From CALOAD01 sp942491415 (GTDB lineage Bacteria; Cyanobacteriota; Vampirovibrionia; Gastranaerophilales; CALOAD01): a stretch of 64,000 bases of DNA. Position numbers and translations under genes: made by a program. Location: positions 1 to 64,000 of the forward strand of contig CALOAD010000020.1 of the NCBI GenBank assembly GCA_942491415.1, read 5' to 3'. The notes under the pieces were generated by a model. The model saw only the letters and a program-made list of their open reading frames with translations. It ran no database searches and had not been told where the DNA came from. This document shows, in pieces, positions 26,133 through 34,524 of the stretch (positions are counted from its first letter, which is position 1; each line of letters starts with the position of its first letter).

Positions 26133-27563
26133 ATGCCATCAACCAAAGTAAAAGCAACAGGTAAGATAACACAGGTAATAGGACCGGTTATAGACGTAGA
26201 GTTTCCGGCAGGAGATTTGCCGGGGATTTATGATGCTCTAATAATTGAAGATTCCCTTCCTACCGGTGAAAAAATAAAACTAACAACCGAAGTGCAACAA
26301 TTGTTGGGTGAGAACAGAGTTAGATCTGTTGCAATGTCAAGTACAGATGGTATTACTAGAGGAATGAGTGTTTTAAACACATGTAATCCCATAAGAGTTC
26401 CTGTTGGTAAAGGTACTTTAGGTAGAATTTTAAATGTATTAGGCGAACCTGTTGATGAAGAGGGCGAAATTCAAGCCGAAACAACACTTCCAATTCATAG
26501 AGAATCTCCTAAACTTACAGAACAAAATACAAAAACTGAAATTTTTGAAACAGGTATCAAAGTTGTAGACTTACTTCAACCGTATCCAAAAGGAGGAAAA
26601 ATAGGTCTTTTTGGCGGTGCCGGTGTTGGAAAAACAGTTGTAATAATGGAACTTATTCATAATATTGCTCAAGAACACGGTGGTGTGTCTGTTTTTGGTG
26701 GTGTAGGAGAAAGAACTCGTGAAGGGAACGATCTACTGCATGAAATGAAAGATTCAGGGGTTATCGATAAAGTTGCTCTTGTATACGGTCAGATGAACGA
26801 ACCCCCCGGAGCAAGAATGAGAGTTGGTTTGACAGCTCTTACAGTTGCAGAACATTTTAGAGATGCTGCAAAACAAGATGTATTGCTTTTTGTGGATAAT
26901 ATCTTCAGATTCGTACAAGCGGGTAGTGAAGTTTCAGCTTTATTGGGTCGTATGCCAAGTGCGGTAGGATATCAGCCCACATTAGGATCTGAAATGGGTG
27001 AGCTTCAAGAGCGTATTACAAGTACAAAAGAAGGTTCAATCACTTCTGTACAAGCTGTTTACGTTCCTGCTGATGATTTAACAGATCCGGCTCCTGCGAC
27101 TACTTTTGCTCACCTTGATGCCTCAACAGTTCTTTCAAGGCAAATTTCTGAGCTTGGTATATATCCTGCCGTTGATCCGTTGGCAAGTAATAGTAGAGTT
27201 CTAGATCCTGTTGTTATTGGAGAAGATCACTATTCTGTAGCCAGAGAAGTTCAACAAATTTTGCAAAGATATAAAGATCTTCAAGATATTATTGCTATTT
27301 TGGGTATGGATGAGCTTTCTGAAGAAGATAAAATTATAGTAGGTCGAGCAAGAAGAATCCAAAGATTCTTGAGTCAACCGTTTTTCGCTGCGGAAACATT
27401 CACAGGAACTCCCGGTAGATATGTAAAACTTGAAGATACTATAAAAGGTTTTAAAGAAATTGTAGCCGGAAAACATGATCATTTGCCGGAGCAGGCTTTT
27501 TATATGGTTGGTACGATTGAAGAAGCTCAAGAAAAAGCTGAATCATTAACAAAGGATGACTAA
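26133..27563 (+). CDS. atpD: F-type ATP synthase subunit beta
   Basis: The catalytic beta subunit of F1, which binds and makes or hydrolyses ATP. The P-loop GGAGVGKT is at 161-168, followed by the GERTREGNDL block and the ALLGRMPSAVGYQPTL signature. The start is the ATG at 26133, six bases after GAGGA; an in-frame TTG at 26121 is less likely. The length is 476 residues. It pairs only with atpC; no other F0F1 gene is adjacent. A beta-epsilon pair split from the rest of the operon is the cyanobacterial and plastid arrangement, where these genes are named atpB and atpE. Confidence 0.98.
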   Translation: MPSTKVKATGKITQVIGPVIDVEFPAGDLPGIYDALIIEDSLPTGEKIKLTTEVQQLLGENRVRSVAMSSTDGITRGMSVLNTCNPIRVPVGKGTLGRILNVLGEPVDEEGEIQAETTLPIHRESPKLTEQNTKTEIFETGIKVVDLLQPYPKGGKIGLFGGAGVGKTVVIMELIHNIAQEHGGVSVFGGVGERTREGNDLLHEMKDSGVIDKVALVYGQMNEPPGARMRVGLTALTVAEHFRDAAKQDVLLFVDNIFRFVQAGSEVSALLGRMPSAVGYQPTLGSEMGELQERITSTKEGSITSVQAVYVPADDLTDPAPATTFAHLDASTVLSRQISELGIYPAVDPLASNSRVLDPVVIGEDHYSVAREVQQILQRYKDLQDIIAILGMDELSEEDKIIVGRARRIQRFLSQPFFAAETFTGTPGRYVKLEDTIKGFKEIVAGKHDHLPEQAFYMVGTIEEAQEKAESLTKDD

Positions 27564-27564
27564 A

Positions 27565-27978
27565 ATGGGTGCAAAGTTGAACCTGAAAATCATAACACCC
27601 GAAGCGATGCTTGTGGATAAGCAAGTTGATGCAGTTTATTCAACAGCTGTTGATGGTGAGTTTGGTATTTTGCCCGATCATATTCCTTTTATGACTCCTC
27701 TTGATATTGGTGTGTCAAAATATATTCAGGGAGAAAATGTTGAATTTATTTCAACAATAGGTGGTCTATTACAAGTCGAAAATAATGTAGTAACTATTTT
27801 GACAGATGCTGCTGAACTGGGGGAAAAAATTGACATTACCAGGGCAAAAGCAGCAAAAGAAAGAGCTGAAGCAAGACTTGGAACAGGAACTACTGATGTT
27901 GATGTTGATAGGGCTGAAATTGCACTTTCAAGGGCTATCACAAGAATAAAAGTTGCCTCTAAATCACATAATTTATAG
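27565..27978 (+). CDS. atpC: F-type ATP synthase subunit epsilon
   Basis: Epsilon links the central stalk to F1 and inhibits ATP hydrolysis. The N-terminal beta sandwich is clear (LKIITPEAMLVDKQVDAV, GEFGILPDHIPFMTPL), followed by the two-helix C-terminal domain (TRAKAAKERAEARL, DRAEIALSRAITRIK). I prefer the ATG at 27565, one base after the atpD stop, because AAAGGA then sits about ten bases upstream; an ATG at 27556 would overlap it. The length is 137 residues. Confidence 0.93.
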   Translation: MGAKLNLKIITPEAMLVDKQVDAVYSTAVDGEFGILPDHIPFMTPLDIGVSKYIQGENVEFISTIGGLLQVENNVVTILTDAAELGEKIDITRAKAAKERAEARLGTGTTDVDVDRAEIALSRAITRIKVASKSHNL

Positions 27979-27997
27979 TACAAAATAAAGTAGCTTC

Positions 27998-28741
27998 ATG
28001 GAACAAAATAATAACTATAGTTTAAATATAGCGCATTTATATCCTGAATTGCTTAATATTTATGGGGATAAAGGCAATGTACTTGCGTTTCAAAAACGTT
28101 GTGAATGGAGAGATATTGAAGTTAATCTTCATGAAATAAACTTGGGAGATTTTATAGATCCTGATTTGTATGATTTTTATTTTATTGGTGGTGGGCAAGA
28201 TCAACAACAGATAGATGTTTCTAAAGAATTGCAAAATCAAAAGCAAAGTTTAGAAAAAGCAGCTGATAGTGGTTCGGTTTTTTTATCAATCTGCGGTGGT
28301 TATCAGCTTTTAGGACATTATTATCAACCACATGCCGGTAACCGTTTAGAGGGTATCGGACTTTTAGATGCTTATACCGTAGCTGGAGACACTCGTTATA
28401 TAGGCAATGTAACTATTGAGACAGATTTTTTAGAACCTAAAACACTTGTTGGTTTTGAAAATCATAGTGGATTGACTTATTTAAATGGAGATACAAAACC
28501 AATAGGAACGACTTTAATAGGCAATGGCAATAATGGCAAAGATAATCAAGAAGGTGCCAGATATAAAAATGTTTTCGGTACTTATCTTCATGGCTCACTT
28601 TTACCTAAAAACCCACATTTTACAGATTATTTAATATTTTTAGCTCTTCAAAGAAAATATGGAGAGGATATAAGGCTTGATACATTAGATGATATTCTTG
28701 AATTAACGGCACATAATAGGTCTATTAAGAGAAAATATTAG
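27998..28741 (+). CDS. gatD: CobQ-like glutamine amidotransferase, GatD type
   Basis: A class I triad amidotransferase of the CobB/CobQ branch. The nucleophile is C99 in SICGGYQLLG, and the histidine H198 lies in GTYLHGSLLPKNP. The protein matches GatD, which with MurT amidates D-glutamate of lipid II; the opening LNIAHLYPELLNIYGDKGN is characteristic. It lies 20 bases after atpC. MurT is normally the adjacent gene but is absent here, so either it is elsewhere or the enzyme serves another acceptor. The length of 247 residues is typical. Confidence 0.8.
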   Translation: MEQNNNYSLNIAHLYPELLNIYGDKGNVLAFQKRCEWRDIEVNLHEINLGDFIDPDLYDFYFIGGGQDQQQIDVSKELQNQKQSLEKAADSGSVFLSICGGYQLLGHYYQPHAGNRLEGIGLLDAYTVAGDTRYIGNVTIETDFLEPKTLVGFENHSGLTYLNGDTKPIGTTLIGNGNNGKDNQEGARYKNVFGTYLHGSLLPKNPHFTDYLIFLALQRKYGEDIRLDTLDDILELTAHNRSIKRKY

Positions 28742-28811
28742 ACTAGTGAGCAATTTTTGTATAAAAAATGTTTTTATATAAATAAGATTTTAAAAATAGG
28801 TTTTATTGGTC

Positions 28812-29198
28812 ATGTTTCAAAAGGTTAATATCTCAAATAATATAAGTCTAAAACAAGAGGGTGTGAAAAACCAACCTCAAGGTGTAAATAAAAAAACAGC
28901 TTCTATTTTTGAAAATAGAAAGCCTTCTTCTACTGGCTTGAATCGAGGATTAGGTCTAAATAAGACTATCAAACATGGTCAAGAAATTGAAAAAAATGTA
29001 AAGAATAAAACAAGCAAAGGTGCTGTTTTATCCGCAACTATAGGAGGCATTGTTGCTACCACGGCTGGAACTTGCTTGCTTATTGGGGCTCAAGCTCCTG
29101 TTCTTGTAGCAGCAGGTGGTGTCTTATTAGCTGCAGGTCTTGGTTATGCCGGATACACTGTTGGCAAAGGTATTTATAATCATTTTTCAAAAGACTAA
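28812..29198 (+). CDS. Small hypothetical protein with glycine-rich hydrophobic hairpin
   Basis: About 128 residues from the ATG at 28812. The first 65 residues are polar, basic and probably disordered. Residues 70-120 form two Gly/Ala-rich hydrophobic helices (GAVLSATIGGIVATTAGTC and VLVAAGGVLLAAGLGYAGY) with glycine-zipper spacing, typical of membrane-inserting or oligomerising helices. An in-frame TTG at 28806 is possible. I do not recognise a family. The style recalls the hypothetical genes at 2205 and 34525, which suggests lineage-specific membrane-active proteins. Confidence 0.6.
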   Translation: MFQKVNISNNISLKQEGVKNQPQGVNKKTASIFENRKPSSTGLNRGLGLNKTIKHGQEIEKNVKNKTSKGAVLSATIGGIVATTAGTCLLIGAQAPVLVAAGGVLLAAGLGYAGYTVGKGIYNHFSKD

Positions 29199-29207
29199 TA
29201 TTTTAAA

Positions 29208-30227
29208 TTATAAAGCTTGACCGCTTAATTGACCACATGCAGCCAGTATGTCAGCTCCTCGTTCGAGTCTGACAGTTACCTTTTTGCCTGAACGTTCTAA
29301 AATATATTTAAACATGTCTATATCTTCTTTGCGTGGGGCTTTAAAAACATCATCATTTGCTGCATTATACGGTATTAAATTAATATTGCAATTTAACCCT
29401 TTTAATAATTCATTGAGTTTTTTGGCTGTTTCAGGTTGATCATTAACACCTGAAATTAGTATATATTCTATAGTTACACGTCTTTTAGTGTTATCTACAA
29501 AGTAATGAAGTGCTTTTACGACTTCATCAATATTATATTTTTTTTCAATAGGAATTAATTGTTTTCGAAGTTCATGGGTAGGAGCATGAAGCGATATAGC
29601 AACAGTAAGCTGGTCATACTCATCTGCAAATTGCTTTATTTTAGGAACAATTCCACTTGTTGAAACTGTGATACGCCTTTTTCCTATTTCAAGTTCTTTA
29701 TTAACAAATTCAATTGATTTAACTACATTATCGTAATTTAAAAAAGGCTCTCCTTGCCCCATATAGACAATATTAGTAATCTTTAATCCGGTATCACGTT
29801 GTATAGTGAGTACTTGATCAACTATTTCTTGATGAATAAGATTTCTTGTGAAACCATTTTTTCCTGTGGCGCAAAAAGCACAACCTACGGAGCAACCCAC
29901 TTGGCAACTCACACAAGCTGTGAGGTTTGGACGGTTATCAAATCTCATCAAGACCGTTTCAACAACTTCACCATCGGGAAATTCTAATAAATATTTTATA
30001 GTCCCGTCTTTGCTTATTAAACGTTGTTTAATTTTTGTTTGAGAAATAATAGTTTTTTCTTTTAATGTTGCTCTAAAATCCTTTGATAAATTGGTCATTT
30101 CATCAAAGGATTTTACGGATTTATCATACAACCAAAAATGAAGCTGAGAAGCTCTAAATTTCGGATGCCCTAAGCTTTGTACAATATCTTCCAGTTCTGG
30201 TTTTGTTTTGCCGGCTAAAACTATCAT
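29208..30227 (-). CDS. rlmN: Dual-specificity 23S rRNA/tRNA methyltransferase RlmN
   Basis: A radical SAM enzyme that methylates C2 of A2503 in 23S rRNA and A37 in some tRNAs. The cluster cysteines are C112, C116 and C119 (CSVGCAFC). The conserved flanking NLTACVSCQVG and a C-terminal methyl-carrying cysteine in AACGQLSG are also present. The 339-residue length is normal. Its start overlaps the aspS stop by four bases on the minus strand, so the two form an operon for translation accuracy. Confidence 0.95.
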   Translation of the reverse strand: MIVLAGKTKPELEDIVQSLGHPKFRASQLHFWLYDKSVKSFDEMTNLSKDFRATLKEKTIISQTKIKQRLISKDGTIKYLLEFPDGEVVETVLMRFDNRPNLTACVSCQVGCSVGCAFCATGKNGFTRNLIHQEIVDQVLTIQRDTGLKITNIVYMGQGEPFLNYDNVVKSIEFVNKELEIGKRRITVSTSGIVPKIKQFADEYDQLTVAISLHAPTHELRKQLIPIEKKYNIDEVVKALHYFVDNTKRRVTIEYILISGVNDQPETAKKLNELLKGLNCNINLIPYNAANDDVFKAPRKEDIDMFKYILERSGKKVTVRLERGADILAACGQLSGQAL

Positions 30228-32029
30228 TTCTTTTCTTTAGGTGGGTTTAGTTTGATTCTAAGTTCATTAAGTTGATCTTCTGATGTATTAGCAGGTGCGT
30301 CTGTCATTAAACATTTTGCTTGAGAATTTTTAGGGAATGCAATGACATCCCTTATAGATTCTGTGCGAGCTAATAGTGCTACTAATCTGTCAAGACCTAA
30401 AGCTATGCCTCCATGAGGAGGTGTTCCGTATTTGAAAGCGTCGATCATAAATCCGAATTTTTCTTGAATGTCTTCATCGCTAAGCCCTAGAGCTTTAAAT
30501 ACTTTTGCTTGCATTTCAGGATCATGGATTCTTATACTTCCACCGCCCAATTCATTGCCGTTGTAAATTATGTCATAGGCAATAGCTTTGCATTTGCCGG
30601 GGTCTGACTCCATTAATTTTATATCTTCAGGATATGGTGATGTAAATGGGTGATGCACTGATGCATACCTTTGAGCGGTTTCATCCCATTCAAACATAGG
30701 GAAGTCAACAACCCAAAGTAGATCATGTTTATTTTGATCAATCATTTCAAGTTTTGCGCCGAAGTGAAGTCTTAGTCTGCCGAGTACATCAAAAACAGTT
30801 TTATGATTGTCAGCGACAAAGAAAATTACATCACCGTTTTGAGCTTCACCTCTGTTTTGAATTTCTTTAATTTCTTCTTCTTTTAAGAATTTCAAAACAG
30901 GAGATTTAACGGTTCCGTCTTCTTGATATGTAATCCAGGCAAGACCTTTAGCACCATAAGATACCGCAAGATTTCTTATGTCATCCATGTCTTTTCGGCT
31001 ATATCCTGCAATACCTGGAATTTTCAATGCTCTGACAGTTCCACCTTGTTTGACTTGATCGGCAAATGCAGTGAATTCACTTTTTTCCATAAGATCGCTA
31101 ACATCAAATAGCTCTAGACCAAATCTTGTATCAGGACGATCATTGCCGTATTTTTCCATTGCCTGTTGATAAGTCATTCTTTTAAACGGAGGAGTTACAT
31201 CAACTTTTGCTGCTTTGAAAGCGTTTAATATAATGCCTTCTGTTAAATTGATAATATCTTCTTGGTCTACGAAAGACATTTCTAAATCTACTTGAGTAAA
31301 TTCAGGCTGTCTATCAGCTCTTAAATCCTCATCTCTAAAGCAACGAGCGATTTGGTAATATCGTTCAACTCCACCAACCATAAGTAATTGTTTGAAAATT
31401 TGTGGGGATTGCGGAAGCGCATAGAATTTTGTTGGATGAACACGACTTGGCACAAGATAATCTCTTGCTCCTTCCGGTGTTGTTTTAATTAAAACAGGGG
31501 TTTCAACTTCCATAAAATCTTGTGCATTCAAAAATGATCTAATGGAACTTACTATGTCATGCCTTAATTTTAGGTTGTTTAAAACTTCATTTCTTCTAAT
31601 ATCGAGGTATTTATATTTTAATCTTAAATCTTCACTGATATCATTTTCAGATAGAATGAAAGGAAGAAGTTTTGCTTCGTTTAAAATTTCTATTTTTTCA
31701 GGATATATTTCAACAGCACCTGTCTTTAAATTTGGATTTAAAGTATCGTCAGGTCTTTTAGTTACTGTTCCTGAAATTTTTATTACAAATTCGTCTTTTA
31801 GTTTTTCAAAAATTTTATGCACTTCAGGATTTACCTGAGGGTCAGCTACAATTTGAAAAAGACCGCTTCGATCTCTTAGTTCAACAAAAATAATCCCGCC
31901 TAAATCTCTTATAGTTGAAACCCAGCCCGCTAATTGGACTTCTTTGCTCGTTTGTTCTTCGGTTATTTTACCGCACCAGTGTGTTTTTAAGTTTGTTAGT
32001 TTATCCTGCATTGATCTAATCATCACCAT
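30224..32029 (-). CDS. aspS: Aspartyl-tRNA synthetase
   Basis: A class II synthetase that charges tRNA-Asp. The order is N-terminal OB fold with THWCGKITEEQ and LAGWVSTIRDLGG, then the class II core (motif 2 around FRDEDLRADRQPEFTQ), a GAD insertion domain typical of bacterial AspRS, and motif 3 GIALGLDRLVALL. The 601-residue length is right for the bacterial type. Several in-frame starts lie close together at the N-terminus (M1, M3, M7). Bacterial-type AspRS can be discriminating or not; sequence alone here does not settle that. Confidence 0.96.
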   Translation of the reverse strand: MVMIRSMQDKLTNLKTHWCGKITEEQTSKEVQLAGWVSTIRDLGGIIFVELRDRSGLFQIVADPQVNPEVHKIFEKLKDEFVIKISGTVTKRPDDTLNPNLKTGAVEIYPEKIEILNEAKLLPFILSENDISEDLRLKYKYLDIRRNEVLNNLKLRHDIVSSIRSFLNAQDFMEVETPVLIKTTPEGARDYLVPSRVHPTKFYALPQSPQIFKQLLMVGGVERYYQIARCFRDEDLRADRQPEFTQVDLEMSFVDQEDIINLTEGIILNAFKAAKVDVTPPFKRMTYQQAMEKYGNDRPDTRFGLELFDVSDLMEKSEFTAFADQVKQGGTVRALKIPGIAGYSRKDMDDIRNLAVSYGAKGLAWITYQEDGTVKSPVLKFLKEEEIKEIQNRGEAQNGDVIFFVADNHKTVFDVLGRLRLHFGAKLEMIDQNKHDLLWVVDFPMFEWDETAQRYASVHHPFTSPYPEDIKLMESDPGKCKAIAYDIIYNGNELGGGSIRIHDPEMQAKVFKALGLSDEDIQEKFGFMIDAFKYGTPPHGGIALGLDRLVALLARTESIRDVIAFPKNSQAKCLMTDAPANTSEDQLNELRIKLNPPKEKK

Positions 32030-32341
32030 TTTAAATTGCCTTTAAAAATAAATTTTATACAAAATCAATTCTGTATATACAGATTATGATATAACTTCTT
32101 TCTACCATGTATAAGGGCAAAAGGCAATTTTTTTAGTGTTGTTTTGTTCACTTGCGGTAAGATTGTAAACAAATGTTTCAGAAATCAAAGTTTTTAAAAC
32201 TTTGCTATCAAACTTTTAAAACCTTCGATTTTTATGCAATCGGAAAAACCTTCAAAAGAGGGATTTCAATAGAAGAGAAATCAGATATTATTTTATTTAA
32301 CTAAATTGGTAAATTAAAGGAAGAAAGAGAGAAAAAAAGAA
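32030..32341. other. Intergenic region with palindromes between aspS and a hypothetical gene
   Basis: No gene is visible. A 14-base perfect palindrome, TCTGTATATACAGA (32070-32083), lies 41 bases before the aspS start and could be an operator. A CAAAGTTTT/AAAACTTTG hairpin (32186-32204) and a CGAT/ATCG stem (about 32227-32243) follow. None has a clear terminator U-run. Confidence 0.4.
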
Positions 32342-32626
32342 ATGTCAGAGAGTTCGTCCAGCAGCTCTTTAGGGCGTAGTGGGTTAGTCAGCTTCAGTAA
32401 TGATGACAGTAATGTCTTAGGAGTTCCCAACCAAAAACGTCAGAGCGAAGCCGGATATTATATAGAAGAAGAAATAGATGAGGAAGAAGAAACTTTTAGA
32501 AGTTCTCCTTTTGTTGATAGAAGTGCTCAATTGAGAGCAACTTTGAATTCATTAGCTTTAATGAATGTTGGTAGTGTTATTAATAAAAAGAAATTGCCGC
32601 TGCCTGATTTTGGACCGAAATTTTAA
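32342..32626 (+). CDS. Small hypothetical protein, serine-rich start
   Basis: A 94-residue protein, probably disordered at first (a run of serines at residues 3-9), with an acidic patch (EEEIDEEEE) and a short helical region around 58-75. The end is KKLPLPDFGPKF. It has purine-rich sequence upstream (AAAGGAAGAAAGAGAG) but no ideally spaced ribosome-binding site. It is monocistronic with its own terminator at 32665. There is no recognisable family; reading frame, terminator and composition support a real gene. Confidence 0.5.
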   Translation: MSESSSSSSLGRSGLVSFSNDDSNVLGVPNQKRQSEAGYYIEEEIDEEEETFRSSPFVDRSAQLRATLNSLALMNVGSVINKKKLPLPDFGPKF

Positions 32627-32664
32627 AATCTTATTCAAAGTTAATGAGACACTGTTTTGTTACT

Positions 32665-32704
32665 AAAAATAGGAAATATCCTTAAAAGATATAGCCTATT
32701 TTTT
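32665..32704 (+). terminator. Terminator with interrupted stem
   Basis: AAAAATAGG pairs with CCTATTTTT around an inner ATATC/GATAT stem, ending in a run of T. It lies 39 bases after the 94-residue hypothetical gene. Confidence 0.75.
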
Positions 32705-32762
32705 AGTTTTATATTATACTAATAGTGTTTTAATGAGTTTATAAATTAAAGATAGGCAAGTA

Positions 32763-33107
32763 ATGGGAAAGCACGTAGATACAGTTCCGGTAGAAGTATT
32801 AATATTAACAGTTGACCACGATATAAAGGGCACTGTTCATGTATCAAAATATACAAATACAAACAGAGAATTAACAGATCTTTTGAATGATAGAGAAAGA
32901 AGGTTTTTAGCTGTTACTGATGCTGAAATAATAAATAAAAACGGTGGACCTCCAAGAAAATATAATTTCCTTGAAGTTCATATGGATTATGTGTTGATGG
33001 TTCATCCTTCTACTCAAGTATTATTTAAAGAATCCTCCAGAACTCAGGAAGATATTGCCAGGTTCAAAGAGTTAAGAAACAAGCTAAATAAAACAAGACC
33101 TTTTTAA
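32763..33107 (+). CDS. Conserved hypothetical small protein (DUF6812-like)
   Basis: A 114-residue protein with a repeated beta pattern: VEVLILTVDHDIKGTVHV, then RELTDLLNDRERRFLAVTDAEI, then NFLEVHMDYVLMVHP. The phrase [T/S]DLLN followed by RxFLxxTDAxI recalls small all-beta proteins annotated DUF6812 in cyanobacteria and other phyla; I assign this from memory of the pattern only. It stands alone, upstream of yebC, with a terminator between them. Function is unknown. Confidence 0.6.
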   Translation: MGKHVDTVPVEVLILTVDHDIKGTVHVSKYTNTNRELTDLLNDRERRFLAVTDAEIINKNGGPPRKYNFLEVHMDYVLMVHPSTQVLFKESSRTQEDIARFKELRNKLNKTRPF

Positions 33108-33127
33108 GGTTTGCTAAATAATAAAAA

Positions 33128-33160
33128 GTAAAAAACTCCAGTCTTTTTGGAGTTTTTTTT
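33128..33160 (+). terminator. Terminator before yebC
   Basis: An ACTCCA/TGGAGT stem flanked by A-run and T-run lies 25 bases after the preceding stop. Confidence 0.8.
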
Positions 33161-33208
33161 GTATTAATATAAATAATAAGAGAAATTTTTTTGTAAAAAG
33201 GTGAAAAA

Positions 33209-33964
33209 ATGGCTGGACATTCAAAATGGGCAAATATTAAACACAAAAAAGCAAAAGTGGATGCTCAAAAAGGTGTTGCTTTTGCAAAATTTTCAAGAGA
33301 AATAATGGTTGCAGCAAAATTGGGAGGGGCAGACCCTGACTCTAATTTTAGGCTTAGAACTGCTATAGATAAAGCAAAATCAGCAGGACTCCCTAATGAT
33401 AATATAAAAAGAGCTGTCGATAGAGCGTCCGGCATGGGTGCTGGAGATAATATCGAAGAACTTACTTATGAAGGTTATGGTCCCGGTGGTGTTGCTATAT
33501 TTATTGAAGCCATGACTGATAATAGAAACCGCACGGCAGGAGATATAAGAAGTTACTTTAATAAAAATGATGGAAATCTTGGGGAAAATGGTTGTGTAGG
33601 TTGGATGTTCAAGCAAGAAGGTAATATTTTCATTGAAAATAATTTTGTAGATCAGGATAAACTTTTTGAACAGGCTATAGAGGTCGGTGCTGAGGATTTT
33701 ATTATTGAAGACAATGATTTTAAAATAATTACTGCTTCTGAGGAGTTACAAAATATAACTGAAAGTTTAGAAAAAGCAGGTTATTCTATAAAAAAAGCTG
33801 AAATCACAAGAAACCCTGAAAATACTATAGGCGTAGCTGATGAAAATACTGCTAAAAAGCTTTTGCGATTGCTTGATAGTATTGAAGAGCATGACGATGT
33901 GCAAAATGTTTATGCAAATTTTGAAATAGATGATGAAATAATAGAAAAGATTTCCATCGGCTAG
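33209..33964 (+). CDS. yebC: YebC/PmpR/TACO1-family protein
   Basis: This family has been described as DNA-binding regulators and, more recently, as factors that help ribosomes through difficult sequences; mitochondrial TACO1 is a translational activator. The hallmark N-terminus MAGHSKWANIKHKKAKVDAQ is intact, as are LPNDNIKRAVDRASG and YEGYGPGGVAIFIEAMTDN. At 251 residues it is full length. It is monocistronic, with AAAGGTG before the ATG. Confidence 0.94.
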   Translation: MAGHSKWANIKHKKAKVDAQKGVAFAKFSREIMVAAKLGGADPDSNFRLRTAIDKAKSAGLPNDNIKRAVDRASGMGAGDNIEELTYEGYGPGGVAIFIEAMTDNRNRTAGDIRSYFNKNDGNLGENGCVGWMFKQEGNIFIENNFVDQDKLFEQAIEVGAEDFIIEDNDFKIITASEELQNITESLEKAGYSIKKAEITRNPENTIGVADENTAKKLLRLLDSIEEHDDVQNVYANFEIDDEIIEKISIG

Positions 33965-34069
33965 TATCAAAAGGTCCGAAACGAAGAGTTTTAGGCTTTT
34001 TTCACTTTTGAGACTACTTCTAGGAAATCTTTTTAGTGTGTTAAATAAATATTCTAAAAAAATTAAAGT

Positions 34070-34216
34070 TTAAAGTTGAGTAAAAACAAAGACATAAACC
34101 GAAAAAAGGCTTATTGAAGATACAACAAAACCGATTTGCATTAGTGGGTGTTGATTTTCCCATGTCCAACCTAAAACACCTTTTTTGCTTACCTCTGTAT
34201 TCATATACTTTCTCAT
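34070..34216 (-). CDS. 48-residue single-pass membrane protein
   Basis: An intact 48-codon frame on the minus strand begins with ATG at 34216, six bases after TAGGAG, a good ribosome-binding site. The first 24 residues are polar and end in GWTWENQHPLMQ; the rest (IGFVVSSISLFSVYVFVFTQL) is one membrane helix. Such short genes are often missed by annotation pipelines. The WT..EN..PLMQIGF wording is vaguely like one-helix high-light-inducible proteins of cyanobacteria, but the key Arg/Asn chlorophyll-binding residues are not there, so I do not assign it. Function is unknown. Confidence 0.55.
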   Translation of the reverse strand: MRKYMNTEVSKKGVLGWTWENQHPLMQIGFVVSSISLFSVYVFVFTQL

Positions 34217-34524
34217 ATTTCACTCCTAAAGCCATTTAAGCTAATGCTTAAAGACCGCTCTTCTTCTTAAAGTAAACTGAATTAGTGTTTTTATTTTCTC
34301 CTAAATTTCTTTCATAATCATCGACCATGTGGTTTACACCATTTGAAAAAAGTTTAATTGTGTTAAATTAAAAATTCATTGCTATACAAGCGTTTTAAAC
34401 CCCTTAAAAGAAAAATATAATTGTAAACATTCATTAAAAAAAGCAATTTTTGAATCTAAATTGTCTTTATATAGGTAAGAAAGTTAAATTTTCACTAAGA
34501 CCACAATGAAATTTGGAGAAGGTT
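34217..34524. other. Gene-free region with an ACCA/TGGT palindrome
   Basis: No gene is seen. At 34324-34342 the quasi-palindrome ACCATGTGGT runs into TTTACACCAT. The same two words, the palindrome in opposite orientation, occur at 50805-50814 and 50833-50842 upstream of the flagellar operon. The promoter of the downstream hypothetical gene is presumably between 34440 and 34500. Confidence 0.35.

Noticed and set aside
34070..34216. High-light-inducible (chlorophyll-binding) protein
   Set aside because: The WT..EN..PLMQIGF wording is only superficially similar. The ExxNxR-type pigment-binding residues are not present and no photosynthesis gene occurs in the window.
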